From positions 62,001 to 126,000 of the forward strand of contig JBEBHH010000002.1 in the NCBI GenBank assembly GCA_040080965.1: DNA of 64,000 bases, given 5' to 3'. The translations under genes were made by a program, and so were the position numbers. This DNA comes from SHZI01 sp040080965. Lineage in GTDB: Bacteria > Pseudomonadota > Gammaproteobacteria > Steroidobacterales > GCA-2729495. The notes under the pieces are model-generated. The model made no database searches. It saw nothing but the letters and a program-made list of their open reading frames with translations, and was not told where the DNA came from. This document shows positions 1-9,061 of this stretch, piece after piece; the first letter of the stretch is position 1; the number at the start of each line of letters is the position of its first letter.

Positions 1-625
1 CACCCTTGAAGCCGGCTGCCGCCAGGCGCGCGGCGAGGGCCTCGGCGCTGGCCTTGTCTGGCTCCGGACCGGCGCGAACCCGGAACAGTGTGCCACTGGA
101 TCCACCGCCACCCTGCACCGACACGCTGAACCCCTTCCGCTTCAGGTCAGCGGCCAGGCGCTCTGCATTTTCGCGCTTGGAGAAACTGCCCAGCTGGACG
201 AGCCAGTCCCCGCTGGCGGCACCCGCTGCCTGCGCCAGCGATTCGGGTGAGGTAACCACCGGCTCGGTTGCTGGCGAGCCCGCCGGCGCGGCGGCGACGG
301 GCGTCGGCTCGGAGTCGGGGAGCACCATCCCACCAGCCTCCTCGACCACCGGAGGTTCCCCGGCCGGGGCCGCGGGTTCCGGCGGGGCCGGTACTGGAAG
401 CTCGCGGCTGGGACGGCCCTGGACGGCCGTGGGGACCGGGGGTTCGCGCTCGGCACCATCCAGGCGGATCGTGTGGGTCCGCAAGTCGATGGCCTCCTCC
501 ACCGCCGGGTGGGTGATGGTGGCGCCCGAGTCCGGATTGCCGTCGAGGATTGCCGGAACGACAAGCACCAGCACCGCGAGCAGGCAAGCGGCCCCGACCA
601 TTCGTTCTGCGAGCTGGCGGTCCAT
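1..625 (-). CDS. SPOR-domain cell-division protein (DedD-like), 3' end beyond the window
   Basis: This inner-membrane protein probably binds septal peptidoglycan through its SPOR domain. Reading leftward from the ATG at 625-623, the protein has a short N-terminus, one membrane helix at about residues 9-26, a Pro/Ala/Glu-rich linker to about residue 140, and a SPOR domain starting at GDWLVQLGSF and continuing through a second half containing GTLFRVRAGP. No stop codon occurs before base 1, so the C-terminus is missing. It lies 24 bases downstream of folC in the same direction. A SPOR/DedD gene follows folC in Pseudomonas and many other gammaproteobacteria, before cvpA and purF. The frame is certain. 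Whether it is DedD or another SPOR protein is inferred from position. Confidence 0.85.
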   Translation of the reverse strand, partial: MDRQLAERMVGAACLLAVLVLVVPAILDGNPDSGATITHPAVEEAIDLRTHTIRLDGAEREPPVPTAVQGRPSRELPVPAPPEPAAPAGEPPVVEEAGGMVLPDSEPTPVAAAPAGSPATEPVVTSPESLAQAAGAASGDWLVQLGSFSKRENAERLAADLKRKGFSVSVQGGGGSSGTLFRVRAGPEPDKASAEALAARLAAAGFKG

Positions 626-649
626 GAAGACTTACATCCGGGAAGAGTT

Positions 650-1948
650 TTAGTATAAACCAAGCCACCGGAGGGCGGGCGCGACGATCCGGAACGAGCC
701 ACAGACCACGATCCGGCCCCCGGCCGGGGTCAGTTGCCGGGCCCGCTCGAAGGCGCCCGCCGGCGTGCCAACCCAGCAGAAATCGCTCACCCCCGCGGCT
801 GCCATGGCGCTGCGCATCAGGGCTTCGGTGCTCGCTCGCGGGTCATCAAGACCCGTGACGATCCAGCGCGCGGCCACGGACCTCAGTTCGCCGACGAACC
901 CGGAAATCGCCTTGTCAGCGAGGAGCGAAACGACGACCGTTACGTCGCGACGGCCGCCTGGCAGTGCCGGGAGCGTACCGAGCTGGTCACGCAGCACTGC
1001 CGCCGCCTGGGGGTTGTGGGCGACATCCAGGATCCACTCGTGCTCGCGGCGCACCACCTGGAAGCGGCCCGGCGGGCTGGAGCGCAGCAGCACAGGGTTC
1101 AGGAACGGCGCGGTCAAGGGCAGCGGGGGCGCGAGACGGGACAGCAGGGCGAGCGCCACCGTCGCATTCCTGAACTGGGCGGCAGCCCAGTGGCTGGGCG
1201 CCATCAGACCTTCGATGCGCTCCACTCCTCCGTTCCCGGGCCAGGACCAGGTCCAGGCGTCACCCGCCGGGTCCCGAGTGCAGCCAAAGTCACAGCCGAG
1301 CGAGCGCAGGTCGGCGCCGATCAATGTCGCCCGCGCGCGGATTGCGGCGGGGACCGGCTCGTCGCCAAAGAGCGCCAGCCTCCCGGGCCGGAGTATTCCC
1401 GCCTTCTCCGCCGCGATGGCCTCGATGGAGTCGCCCAGCCACTCCTGGTGATCGAGACCGATGGTGGTGATCACTGCGACGTCGGCATCCACTGCGTTGA
1501 CCGCATCAAGGCGGCCACCCAGGCCCACCTCCAGCAGCCACGTATCGCAGCCCGCGTCAGCGAAGCAGGCCAGGGCCGCCAGCGTACCGAACTCGAAGTA
1601 CGTCAGCGGCAAGCCGCCCCGGGCCGACTCGACCCGCTCGAACGCGCGGATCAACACCGCGTCCTCGACCGGGTTATCCGCGATCCGGATCCGCTCGTTG
1701 TAGCGGACCAGATGCGGCGACGTGTACAGGCCGGGATTGCCGCCGCTGGACCGAAGGACATCGTGCAGGAGCGTGATCGTGGTGCCCTTGCCGTTGGTTC
1801 CGCCGACAGTGAGCACGCGGCCGGCGGGTGGCGCGAGCGCCAGGCGTTCAAGGACCTCCCGCACCCGGTCGAGGCCCATGTCGATGGGCCGGGCATTCAG
1901 CGACTCCTGCCACCGAAGCCAGTCGACGACAGATGAAGGGCGTGTCAT
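650..1948 (-). CDS. folC: bifunctional dihydrofolate synthase / folylpolyglutamate synthase
   Basis: FolC adds glutamate to dihydropteroate to make dihydrofolate and then extends the polyglutamate tail of folates in the cytosol. At 432 residues it has the normal family length. A Mur-ligase type P-loop, VGGTNGKGTT, lies at about residues 48-57, followed by TSPHLVRYNERI near residue 76 and the folate-synthase signature region IGLDHQEWLGDS with AEKAGI near residues 165-185. The C-terminal domain carries DVAHNP, the usual mark of the second lobe. It sits between accD (61 bases upstream) and the SPOR gene, as in Pseudomonas. The ATG at 1948 agrees with the usual FolC N-terminus. Confidence 0.96.
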   Translation of the reverse strand: MTRPSSVVDWLRWQESLNARPIDMGLDRVREVLERLALAPPAGRVLTVGGTNGKGTTITLLHDVLRSSGGNPGLYTSPHLVRYNERIRIADNPVEDAVLIRAFERVESARGGLPLTYFEFGTLAALACFADAGCDTWLLEVGLGGRLDAVNAVDADVAVITTIGLDHQEWLGDSIEAIAAEKAGILRPGRLALFGDEPVPAAIRARATLIGADLRSLGCDFGCTRDPAGDAWTWSWPGNGGVERIEGLMAPSHWAAAQFRNATVALALLSRLAPPLPLTAPFLNPVLLRSSPPGRFQVVRREHEWILDVAHNPQAAAVLRDQLGTLPALPGGRRDVTVVVSLLADKAISGFVGELRSVAARWIVTGLDDPRASTEALMRSAMAAAGVSDFCWVGTPAGAFERARQLTPAGGRIVVCGSFRIVAPALRWLGLY

Positions 1949-2009
1949 GAGTGACGGATCGCGGCCGACTGCCGCGGAGTCATGGCCGGAAAGCTCCGGC
2001 AGGTGGCGG

Positions 2010-2882
2010 TCAGGCCGGGCTGTCCGGCGGTGGCGCCTGCTTCAGGAACTTGGCCAGGAGGGCGGCAATCTCGGCCCGCAGCTGGCGCCGGTCCACGATC
2101 ATGTCCACCGCACCGTGATCCAGCAGGAACTCGCTGCGCTGGAACCCCTCCGGAAGTGTCTCGCGCACCGTCTGCTGGATCACGCGCGGCCCGGCGAAGC
2201 CGATCAGGGCATTGGGTTCGGCGATATTCACGTCCCCCAGCATTGCGAGACTGGCGGAGACGCCGCCAGTCGTCGGATCGGTCAATACCGAAACGAAGGG
2301 CACCCGGGCTTCCGCCAGTTCGGCCAGCGCCGCGCTGGTCTTGGCCATCTGCAACAGGGAATACAGCGCCTCCTGCATGCGCGCGCCACCGCTCGCGGAA
2401 AAGCTGATCAGCGGGTGCCGGTTCTCCCGGCTCCAGGCGGCGGCCCTGGCGAACTTCTCGCCCACTACGGAGCCCATCGAACCGCCCATGAACCGGAACT
2501 CGAAGGCGCAGGCCACCACCGGCTGGCCCTGGAGCAGGCCGGTCATCGCAATGAGAGCATCGCGCTCCCCCGTCTCCTTTTGCGCCTGGGCGATGCGGGT
2601 CCTGTAGGGCTTGCTGTCCTTGAAACGGAGGGGGTCGTGGGGGCTGAGCTTCTCGGCGATTTCGCGGCCTGTCCCCGGGTCCAGGAACACCATCAGCCGG
2701 TCGCGCGCCACCAGCCGCATGTGATAGCTGCACTTCGGACAGACTTGCAGGTTGCGCTCGAGCTCGGCCCTGTAGAGCTGGGCGCTGCACTGGGGGCACT
2801 TTATCCAGAGACCCTCGGGGACCGAACGCGTACGTCGCTCGGTCTTGATGCGCGAGGGCAGGACCTTTTCGTACCACGTCAT
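2010..2882 (-). CDS. accD: acetyl-CoA carboxylase carboxyltransferase subunit beta
   Basis: AccD is the beta half of the carboxyltransferase that moves CO2 from biotin to acetyl-CoA, giving malonyl-CoA for fatty-acid synthesis; it works with AccA, which is not in this window. The 290-residue protein begins with the conserved zinc ribbon (Cys29, Cys32, Cys48, Cys51 in CPQC...CPKC) and continues with the crotonase-like carboxyltransferase fold, including FMGGSMGSVVGEKF, SASGGARMQE and DPTTGGVSAS. An open frame extends upstream to 3131 but only inside truA; the ATG at 2882 gives the standard MTWYEKVLPSR start. It lies 31 bases after truA, where trpF is found in Pseudomonas. Confidence 0.97.
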   Translation of the reverse strand: MTWYEKVLPSRIKTERRTRSVPEGLWIKCPQCSAQLYRAELERNLQVCPKCSYHMRLVARDRLMVFLDPGTGREIAEKLSPHDPLRFKDSKPYRTRIAQAQKETGERDALIAMTGLLQGQPVVACAFEFRFMGGSMGSVVGEKFARAAAWSRENRHPLISFSASGGARMQEALYSLLQMAKTSAALAELAEARVPFVSVLTDPTTGGVSASLAMLGDVNIAEPNALIGFAGPRVIQQTVRETLPEGFQRSEFLLDHGAVDMIVDRRQLRAEIAALLAKFLKQAPPPDSPA

Positions 2883-2913
2883 GCGCGAATCATAATCAAG
2901 TCCGGCGCAGCGA

Positions 2914-3702
2914 TCACGCCAGACTGGCCGGGAGGGCCGGGGCCGGGAGTTCCAGGTCCGCCGGGTAGTGGACCGCCGCGAGGTAGAGGCCCTGGGGCGG
3001 GGCCGTGGGCGCCCCGAGGCGGCGATCCTTCCCAGCCAGCAGGTCCGCCAGCCATTGCGGCTCTGCTTCGCCGGAACCCACCCGCACCAGTGCGCCGACG
3101 ATATTGCGCACCATGTGGTACAGAAAACCATTGGCGCGAACCTCGACGTGCACGCAGTCTGTCGTCCGCCTCACCACGAGCCGCTCCAGCCTGCGAACGG
3201 GACTCCGGGCCTGGCAGCCTGCGCCGCGGAAGGCGGAGAAATCGTGCTCCCCCAGCAGGTTCTCGGCGGCGTTGGCCATGGCACCTGTCTCAAGTTGACC
3301 TCGAAGGCACCAGGCGCGGTCCCGGTCGATGGGGGAACGGACTTCGCGATTGACGATCACGTAACGATAGGTGCGGGCCATGGCGGAGTACCGGGCATGG
3401 AAGTCCGCGGGAACTTCCCGGATCCACTGCAGGGCCACGTCCGGCGGCAGGTTGCTGTTCACACCCAGAAGCCATGAGCGCAGCGACCGTCGCGCGGAAC
3501 TTTCAAAGTGAATTACCTGGCCGCAGGCATGTACACCCGCGTCCGTGCGGCCGGCAGCCGCCGTGGTCACGGGCTCGTTGGCCACGATGCCGATGGCAGC
3601 ATTGAGGACGTGCTGGACGCTGCGCGCGTGACTCTGGGTCTGCCAGCCGAAGAAGGCGCTGCCGTCGTACTCGAGCCCGGCTGCGAAGCGCTGGGCAGTC
3701 AC
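2914..3702 (-). CDS. truA: tRNA pseudouridine(38-40) synthase
   Basis: TruA converts uridines 38-40 of the tRNA anticodon arm to pseudouridine. At 262 residues the length is typical. The N-terminus LEYDGSAFFGWQTQ is the family signature, and the catalytic Asp is Asp54 in AGRTDAGVHA. Later conserved blocks include ARTYRYVI and GFLYHMVRNIVGALV. It is 24 bases downstream of fimV and 31 upstream of accD, all transcribed leftward, so it probably belongs to one operon. The fimV-truA pairing is widely conserved in pseudomonads and xanthomonads. Confidence 0.97.
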   Translation of the reverse strand: MTAQRFAAGLEYDGSAFFGWQTQSHARSVQHVLNAAIGIVANEPVTTAAAGRTDAGVHACGQVIHFESSARRSLRSWLLGVNSNLPPDVALQWIREVPADFHARYSAMARTYRYVIVNREVRSPIDRDRAWCLRGQLETGAMANAAENLLGEHDFSAFRGAGCQARSPVRRLERLVVRRTTDCVHVEVRANGFLYHMVRNIVGALVRVGSGEAEPQWLADLLAGKDRRLGAPTAPPQGLYLAAVHYPADLELPAPALPASLA

Positions 3703-3726
3703 GCCTCGTTCTCCAGTGGCGACCGG

Positions 3727-6693
3727 TCAGTCCGTCAGGTCGTCGAGCAGGCGGCGGGCTTCCTGGCGTTGGGCAGAATCGCCCTCTTCAAGGACTTCAT
3801 TGAGGATGCTGCGTGCGCCGTCCGGGTCGCCCATGTCCACGTAGGCCCGAGCGAGATCAAGCTTGGTACCAACCTCGGTCATGGTGGGGCCTTCGGGCCC
3901 CCGGCGCCTGCCGGTCATCACGGACGTGGGCTCGAGGTCCTCGGCCTTGTCGTCACCGATGTCGAAGTCGACCTGGCTGAGTTCGGCCGAGGCGTCGCCC
4001 AGACTGGCCGGAGCGGCCCGCGGCTGCTCAGCCGTGTCGTCGACAACCCGGTGCTCCGCCGTGTCGCCGGTCGAATCACGGCCAGTGGCGCGGCCGGCGG
4101 CACTCTTTTCCATGGCATTGCTGAACGCCGGAAGGTCGAGAGTGCCCTCGTCGAGGGCCATGCCGCGCATCTCCGCCGTCGAATCGGCGTCCAGCCCCTG
4201 GAGCAGGTCGGAGCCGTCGTCGTCCTCCGTCGAGCCGATATCGAAAACAAAGTCCTCGTCGGCCGGGGTGTCGGCGCCCTCGATGGCGTCGTGGACACCG
4301 GTTCCGAGTTCGCCAGCGGCTTCATCGAGGCCAGTGAGGTCGAGCCCCAGGTCCTCGAGGTTGATCTCCTCGGTCTGGTCACCGCCACCCTGCCGACGGG
4401 AATCGGCGGCGCCCGGCCGGAGGCCCGGGACAGCGCTTTCGAGCGTCGGTGTCTCGAGGGTGCCGCCACCGGCGGCGGTCTCCACCGTCGGCGTCTCGAT
4501 GGTGGGCGTCTCCATCGTGGCCGCGCCGAGGCCGCGGGACTCGATGGTTGGCGTTTCCATGGTCGGCGAGTAGTCGCCGCCGTAGGGCGCCTCGATGGTC
4601 GGACCTTCCGTCGACGAGGTGCGCCCCTGGCCGCCGGCCGCGCCCTCGTCGGCCGTCCCCAGGTCAAAATCGAGCAGGTCCGATGACGGACCCTGGCGGG
4701 CCGCGGTCAGGTCGAGATCGAGACCGTCGGCTTCGCCCTCATCGAACGAGATATCCACGCCACCCTGGTCATCGGCAACACCAAGGTCGATGCCGACATC
4801 GCCCGTGGCGCCGACGGCTCCGGCAAACAAGGCCTCGCCCGGGCAGATCTGCTTGCCCATGATCACGACCTTGTTCCAGTCGGGATCCGAGGCGCCCTTC
4901 TGCTGGCGCTGGAAGGTCTGGGCTTCCTTGAGGAAGGCCGCCTTGTTCTCCCAGATGAAATAGACCTCGAGGAGCTTGAGTCGCAGGTCGCGGCGGTCCG
5001 GGCTGTCCCGCAGGGCGCGTGTCAGCAGCTCGGCAGCCTGGTCATACAGGCCGTAGGCCATGTGGAAGTCAGCTTCTGCGACGACGTCAGCCTGGTCGAG
5101 CTCGACGGCGCCCTCCGTGCTGATGGTCCGCTCGAGCGGCGTCTCGGTGTCGGCGTCGGCGTCGCGGGCCGAGGCACGTCCCGGCGCCCCGGTGACCTGG
5201 GTCCTGTCGGCCGCGCCCTCTTCGACGCTGTAACCGTCGCGGCGAACCAGCGGCTGCGTGCTTGCGGCCCCGCTCCGCATGTCGCCGCGCAGGTCGTTGT
5301 CAAAGCGGCTGGAGCCCTGGTCCGACGCCGCCATACGGCGCCGGCCGAAGACGAGGAACAGGCCGGCCAGCAGGCCCGCAGCAGCGGCTACCAGGAACCA
5401 GACATTGAACAGGAGACCGGTGACGCTACTCAGGAAGCCGCCGCCCTTCGACCGCTCGCTGGCCGGTCGCCGTGCGGGCTTGCGCTCGGCGGGCGCCGGC
5501 TCGTCAGCCGCAACGGGCGCCGCTGCCGTGCTGTCGGCCGGGACTTCCGGTGCGGCGGCCGGGGACTCCGGGGCAGTATCAACGGGAAGTTCGGCCGGAG
5601 CCACGACGGTGGCCGGAGGGGCGGCCGCCGCGGGCGGAACATCCGCCGGGGTGGCCAGGGGCGCCGCAGGCGTCCGGCCCTCGAGCTGGCTGACACGGTC
5701 CTGGAGCGCCTTGAGCTGGCCGTCCTTGACGCTGAGCAGGCGCTGCTTCTCGGCCAGTTCGCGCTGGAGCGCGGCCTTGTCACCTGACGGGACAGTGCCC
5801 TGCCCGGAGCCGGCGCCGGCGCCGGCGGACTCTTCGGCGGGCGGCACCAGCTCGAGGCGTGCGGGCTCGGCGGATTCGGCCGTCGCGGCGCTACGCCAGG
5901 CTTCGTCCTGTCGTTGCACTTCGCTGGCAGCCTCGCGGCCGGAAATTACCGCCACCTCGCTGCCGGCAGGCACCCGCAGGATGGCACCGCGCCGCAGCCG
6001 GTTGATATTGCCGGCAAAGGCCTCGGGGTTGGCCCGGTAGATGGCCACCATCATCTGGTTCAGGGACACGCTGCTGTCGGCCCGCAGGCGCTCGGATATG
6101 CCCCAGAGGGTTTCATTGGAGCGGACGGGACCGTAGGTGTCACCGTCGGGACCCGAGGTGATGCTGCCGCCGGCAGGGGCCTCCGACCGCGCGGCCGGTG
6201 GGGCCGCGGGCTCGCGCCGGATCACGGGCGCGGGTGCAGCGGGTCCGGCCGCGGCAGGAGGGGCCGCGGCCGGCGACGGAGCGGACTGGCTACCGCCGGC
6301 GAAGGCCGGCGGATCCAGCAGCACCGTGTACTCGCGCAGCAGCCGGCCCTGGGGCCAGCCGACATCGAGCAGGAGGGAAATGAACGGTTCGCTGACGGGC
6401 TGGGTCGACGTCACCCGGACGACGGCCCGGGAGCCTTCGCGCTGGACCTGGAAATTGAGGTCATCGAGGAACCGGGGCCTGTCGAGGCCGAAGCGCTCGA
6501 AGGTGGCGGCCGGAGCCAGCTGGACGCTGAGCTGATTCAGCTCGTCCGGGGATTCAGCCGTGACCGGAATCTCCGCCACGAAGGGCTGGTTGAGCGCCGA
6601 CCGGAGCGAGATTTCGCCGAGGCCAAGGGCGCCGGCGGTCAACGGTAGAAGTCCCGCCAGCAGCGGGACTGCAGCGAGTCGAACTCGTGGCAT
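3727..6693 (-). CDS. fimV: FimV/HubP-type cell-pole and pilus-assembly protein
   Basis: FimV is a large inner-membrane peptidoglycan-binding protein that organises the cell pole and supports type IV pili and twitching. Visible parts in order: a signal peptide ending near ALG; the conserved FimV N-domain (GLGEISLRSALNQPFVAEIP); an Ala/Pro-rich linker; a LysM-like region at about residues 188-249 (YGPVRSNETLWGISERL); a coiled coil at about 301-335; a membrane helix at about 418-451; a long acidic cytoplasmic region with ETPT repeats; and the FimV C-terminal motif with a TPR-like segment (LDLARAYVDMGDPDGARSIL). In-frame TTG and GTG codons lie just upstream (6699, 6696), but the ATG at 6693 has GGGGA at proper spacing. 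It heads the truA-accD-folC operon. Confidence 0.93.
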   Translation of the reverse strand: MPRVRLAAVPLLAGLLPLTAGALGLGEISLRSALNQPFVAEIPVTAESPDELNQLSVQLAPAATFERFGLDRPRFLDDLNFQVQREGSRAVVRVTSTQPVSEPFISLLLDVGWPQGRLLREYTVLLDPPAFAGGSQSAPSPAAAPPAAAGPAAPAPVIRREPAAPPAARSEAPAGGSITSGPDGDTYGPVRSNETLWGISERLRADSSVSLNQMMVAIYRANPEAFAGNINRLRRGAILRVPAGSEVAVISGREAASEVQRQDEAWRSAATAESAEPARLELVPPAEESAGAGAGSGQGTVPSGDKAALQRELAEKQRLLSVKDGQLKALQDRVSQLEGRTPAAPLATPADVPPAAAAPPATVVAPAELPVDTAPESPAAAPEVPADSTAAAPVAADEPAPAERKPARRPASERSKGGGFLSSVTGLLFNVWFLVAAAAGLLAGLFLVFGRRRMAASDQGSSRFDNDLRGDMRSGAASTQPLVRRDGYSVEEGAADRTQVTGAPGRASARDADADTETPLERTISTEGAVELDQADVVAEADFHMAYGLYDQAAELLTRALRDSPDRRDLRLKLLEVYFIWENKAAFLKEAQTFQRQQKGASDPDWNKVVIMGKQICPGEALFAGAVGATGDVGIDLGVADDQGGVDISFDEGEADGLDLDLTAARQGPSSDLLDFDLGTADEGAAGGQGRTSSTEGPTIEAPYGGDYSPTMETPTIESRGLGAATMETPTIETPTVETAAGGGTLETPTLESAVPGLRPGAADSRRQGGGDQTEEINLEDLGLDLTGLDEAAGELGTGVHDAIEGADTPADEDFVFDIGSTEDDDGSDLLQGLDADSTAEMRGMALDEGTLDLPAFSNAMEKSAAGRATGRDSTGDTAEHRVVDDTAEQPRAAPASLGDASAELSQVDFDIGDDKAEDLEPTSVMTGRRRGPEGPTMTEVGTKLDLARAYVDMGDPDGARSILNEVLEEGDSAQRQEARRLLDDLTD
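4438..4611 (-). repeat. ETPTxE coding repeats inside fimV
   Basis: The cytoplasmic part of FimV contains a run of short repeats of the form (M/L)ETPT(I/V/L)E, starting from a degenerate EGPTIEA copy and interrupted by Gly-rich spacers. At DNA level the repeat appears as copies of a GGAGACGCCCACCATCGA-like unit. Similar Thr-rich repeats occur in FimV of related bacteria, where copy number varies between strains. They may be a flexible binding or phosphorylation region; that is inference. Confidence 0.75.
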
Positions 6694-6873
6694 CACCAAT
6701 CCCCGATTGAGCCGTCAGCACCACCCCTCATCGGGGAGCCCAGGTAGCCGATGGCCTAGAACTAGAAGTGGTTCCAACTATAGCCGATATGGTCCCGCCG
6801 CGTAAGGCGGAGCCGCCCGTTTCTGGTGGTAGTCGCGGATGAGCAGTTCGGCGATCCGGAGATTGATGCGCAC

Positions 6874-7980
6874 TCAGGAGCGGGTGGGGCCCTGCTCGAC
6901 TGCCGGCGTCAGCGGCTGCACATCCGCGTTCTGGGCCCGGTGCCTCAGGTAGTGATCCATCAGCACGATCGCCAGCATCGCCTCGGCGATGGGCGCCGCG
7001 CGCAGCCCGACGCAGGGATCGTGGCGGCCGGTCGTCGCCACCTCCGCCGCCTCCCCTTCTTCATCCACGGTGTCGCCCGGCAGGCGGATGCTGGAGGTCG
7101 GCTTCAGCGCCATGCTCACCAGGATTTCCTGGCCCGTGGATATCCCACCCAGGACGCCGCCGGAAGCGTTGCGCCGGAAGCCGGCGGGCGTGATCTCGTC
7201 CCGGTGTTCGGTACCCTTCTGGGCCACCACGGCAAATCCCGCCCCGAGCTCGACGGCCCGGACGGCGTTGATGCCCATCATCGCGTGGGCGATGTCGGCC
7301 TCGAGCTTGTCGAACACCGGTTCCCCAAGTCCCGCCGGGACGCCGCTGGCGATGACGTTGATGCGCGCGCCGATGGAATTGCCCTCCTTGCGCAGCGCGT
7401 CCATGTAGGCCTCCAGCTCGGGAACCCGGGACGGGTCGGCGCAGAAGAACGGGTTGTCGTCCACGGTGGCGAGGTCCACCACGTCGAGTACCAGTGGTCC
7501 GAGCTGGCGCAGGTAGCCGCGGATCTCCACGCCCAGGCGCAGCTGGAGGTACTTGCGGGCGATGGCACCCGCCGCAACCCGCATGGCCGTCTCCCGCGCC
7601 GAGGATCGCCCCCCGCCCCGGTAGTCCCGGATCCCGTACTTCTGCTGGTAGGAATAGTCGGCGTGGCCAGGCCTGAAGCGATCCTTGATCTTCCGGTAGT
7701 CACCCGACTTCTGGTCCACGTTCTCGATCAGAAGCCCGATCGGCGTCCCGGTGGTGAGCCCTTCGAACAGGCCGGAGAGGATCCTGACCGTGTCCGGCTC
7801 GCGGCGCTGGGTGGTGTGCCGGGACTTGCCGGGACGGCGCCGCTCGAGGTCCTTCTGGATATCGGCTTCGGCCAGCGGCATCCCGGGCGGGCAGCCGTCG
7901 ACGATGCAGCCGAGCGCGGGCCCGTGGCTCTCGCCGAAGGTCGTGACCGTGAACGACTTGCCGATGGAATTGCCGGACAT
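6874..7980 (-). CDS. aroC: chorismate synthase
   Basis: AroC converts 5-enolpyruvylshikimate-3-phosphate to chorismate using reduced FMN, the last step of the shikimate pathway. The 368-residue protein starts with the diagnostic TTFGESHGPALGCIVDGCPPG (His at about residue 17) and contains RPGHADYSYQQKYG and RDYRGGGRSSARETA, which bind FMN and substrate, then SGGVLGGISTG. It lies 14 bases downstream of prmB in the same direction, the same order as the E. coli prmB-aroC operon. The 180 bases between its stop and fimV hold no gene and no clear terminator. Confidence 0.97.
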   Translation of the reverse strand: MSGNSIGKSFTVTTFGESHGPALGCIVDGCPPGMPLAEADIQKDLERRRPGKSRHTTQRREPDTVRILSGLFEGLTTGTPIGLLIENVDQKSGDYRKIKDRFRPGHADYSYQQKYGIRDYRGGGRSSARETAMRVAAGAIARKYLQLRLGVEIRGYLRQLGPLVLDVVDLATVDDNPFFCADPSRVPELEAYMDALRKEGNSIGARINVIASGVPAGLGEPVFDKLEADIAHAMMGINAVRAVELGAGFAVVAQKGTEHRDEITPAGFRRNASGGVLGGISTGQEILVSMALKPTSSIRLPGDTVDEEGEAAEVATTGRHDPCVGLRAAPIAEAMLAIVLMDHYLRHRAQNADVQPLTPAVEQGPTRS

Positions 7981-7994
7981 TGCTGCTCTACTCG

Positions 7995-8990
7995 CTATGG
8001 CGGGTCTGACTCGCCGGACCCGGGATCGCCGGACCTGGAATTACCGGCCCTGGAATTATCCGACTGGGGCAGACCGACCCGCAGGTCTGCGGCGCTGACC
8101 AGGGCAATCCCGTCCCCGCCCTGGAGGAGTTCCGGCCAGAGGAAGGGCACCTTGGGAAACCGGTCTTCCAGAATGGCTGCGCCTGCCCCGACCTCCAGCG
8201 CCAGCCAGCCGTGCGGTGTCAGAAAGCGACCGGCATGGTGCAGGATTCTCGCCGGCGTTTCCATCCCGTCGGTGCCCGAAACCAGCGCCTGGCGCGGTTC
8301 ATGCCCGTACTCCGGCGGGAACGTGGCCACGTCGTCCTCCGGCACGTAGGGCGGGTTGCTGACGATCAGGTCGAACCGGCCATGGAGACCCGCGAACAGG
8401 TCCGCCCGGACCAGCTCGACCCGGTCAGCGACGGCGTGGCGCTGCACGTTCCGGGCGGCGACCGCCAGCGCGTCGGCAGAAATGTCCGTGGCGACGACGC
8501 TGCTGCCGGGAAAGGCCAGGGCGAGGGCCACCGCGATGCAACCGCTGCCGGTTCCTATCTCCAGGATGCGGCGGACGCCGGCCACATCCAGCCAGGGCTC
8601 GAATCGGCCTGCAATCAGTTCCGCGAACGGCGACCTCGGAACCAGGACGCGCTCGTCCACGTGAAAAGGCAATCCGGCGAACCAGGCCTCCCCGGTCAGG
8701 TACGGTAGTGGTCGGCGGGTGGTGACCCGTAATCCGAGCAGCGCATCAACCGCCTGGCGATCCGTGTCCGGCACCGGCTTCCGGTAGGCGCGGTCGGCGT
8801 CCCCGTGGTCGAGGCCCATCACGTGGAAGACGAGAGCGGCAGCCTCGTCACGCGCATTCCCGGTGCCGTGGCCGAAGAACACCTGCGCCTCGTCGAGGCG
8901 GGCCGCGCACTCGCTGATCAGGGCGCCCACCGTGCCCGCACCGCGCTGCTTCCCCGCGCGCCCTCGTGCGCCGCCCGGCCGTGCTGTCAT
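7995..8990 (-). CDS. prmB: 50S ribosomal protein L3 N5-glutamine methyltransferase
   Basis: PrmB methylates a glutamine of ribosomal protein L3 during 50S assembly, using S-adenosylmethionine. The SAM-binding motif ILEIGTGSGCIAVALAL and the substrate-amide motif SNPPYVPEDD are both present, together with the PrmB-type N-terminal helical part (FFGHGTGN) and DERVLVPRSPFAELI. The ATG at 8990 gives 331 residues, close to the usual 300-310. Longer in-frame starts at 9059 and 9014 would overlap or abut the divergent psd gene. The C-terminus has an odd tail rich in Asp, Ser and Gly (SGDPGSGESDPP) encoded by short near-repeats of GGAC/CCGG. PrmC is a paralogue, but the adjacent aroC and VPRSPF favour PrmB. 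Confidence 0.93.
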   Translation of the reverse strand: MTARPGGARGRAGKQRGAGTVGALISECAARLDEAQVFFGHGTGNARDEAAALVFHVMGLDHGDADRAYRKPVPDTDRQAVDALLGLRVTTRRPLPYLTGEAWFAGLPFHVDERVLVPRSPFAELIAGRFEPWLDVAGVRRILEIGTGSGCIAVALALAFPGSSVVATDISADALAVAARNVQRHAVADRVELVRADLFAGLHGRFDLIVSNPPYVPEDDVATFPPEYGHEPRQALVSGTDGMETPARILHHAGRFLTPHGWLALEVGAGAAILEDRFPKVPFLWPELLQGGDGIALVSAADLRVGLPQSDNSRAGNSRSGDPGSGESDPP

Positions 8991-9061
8991 GTTGCGCCCA
9001 CCGCCTGCTGCCATACCGGCGTATAGAATACGTCGCCGCCGCGCCCGGGAACCCGCCACAG

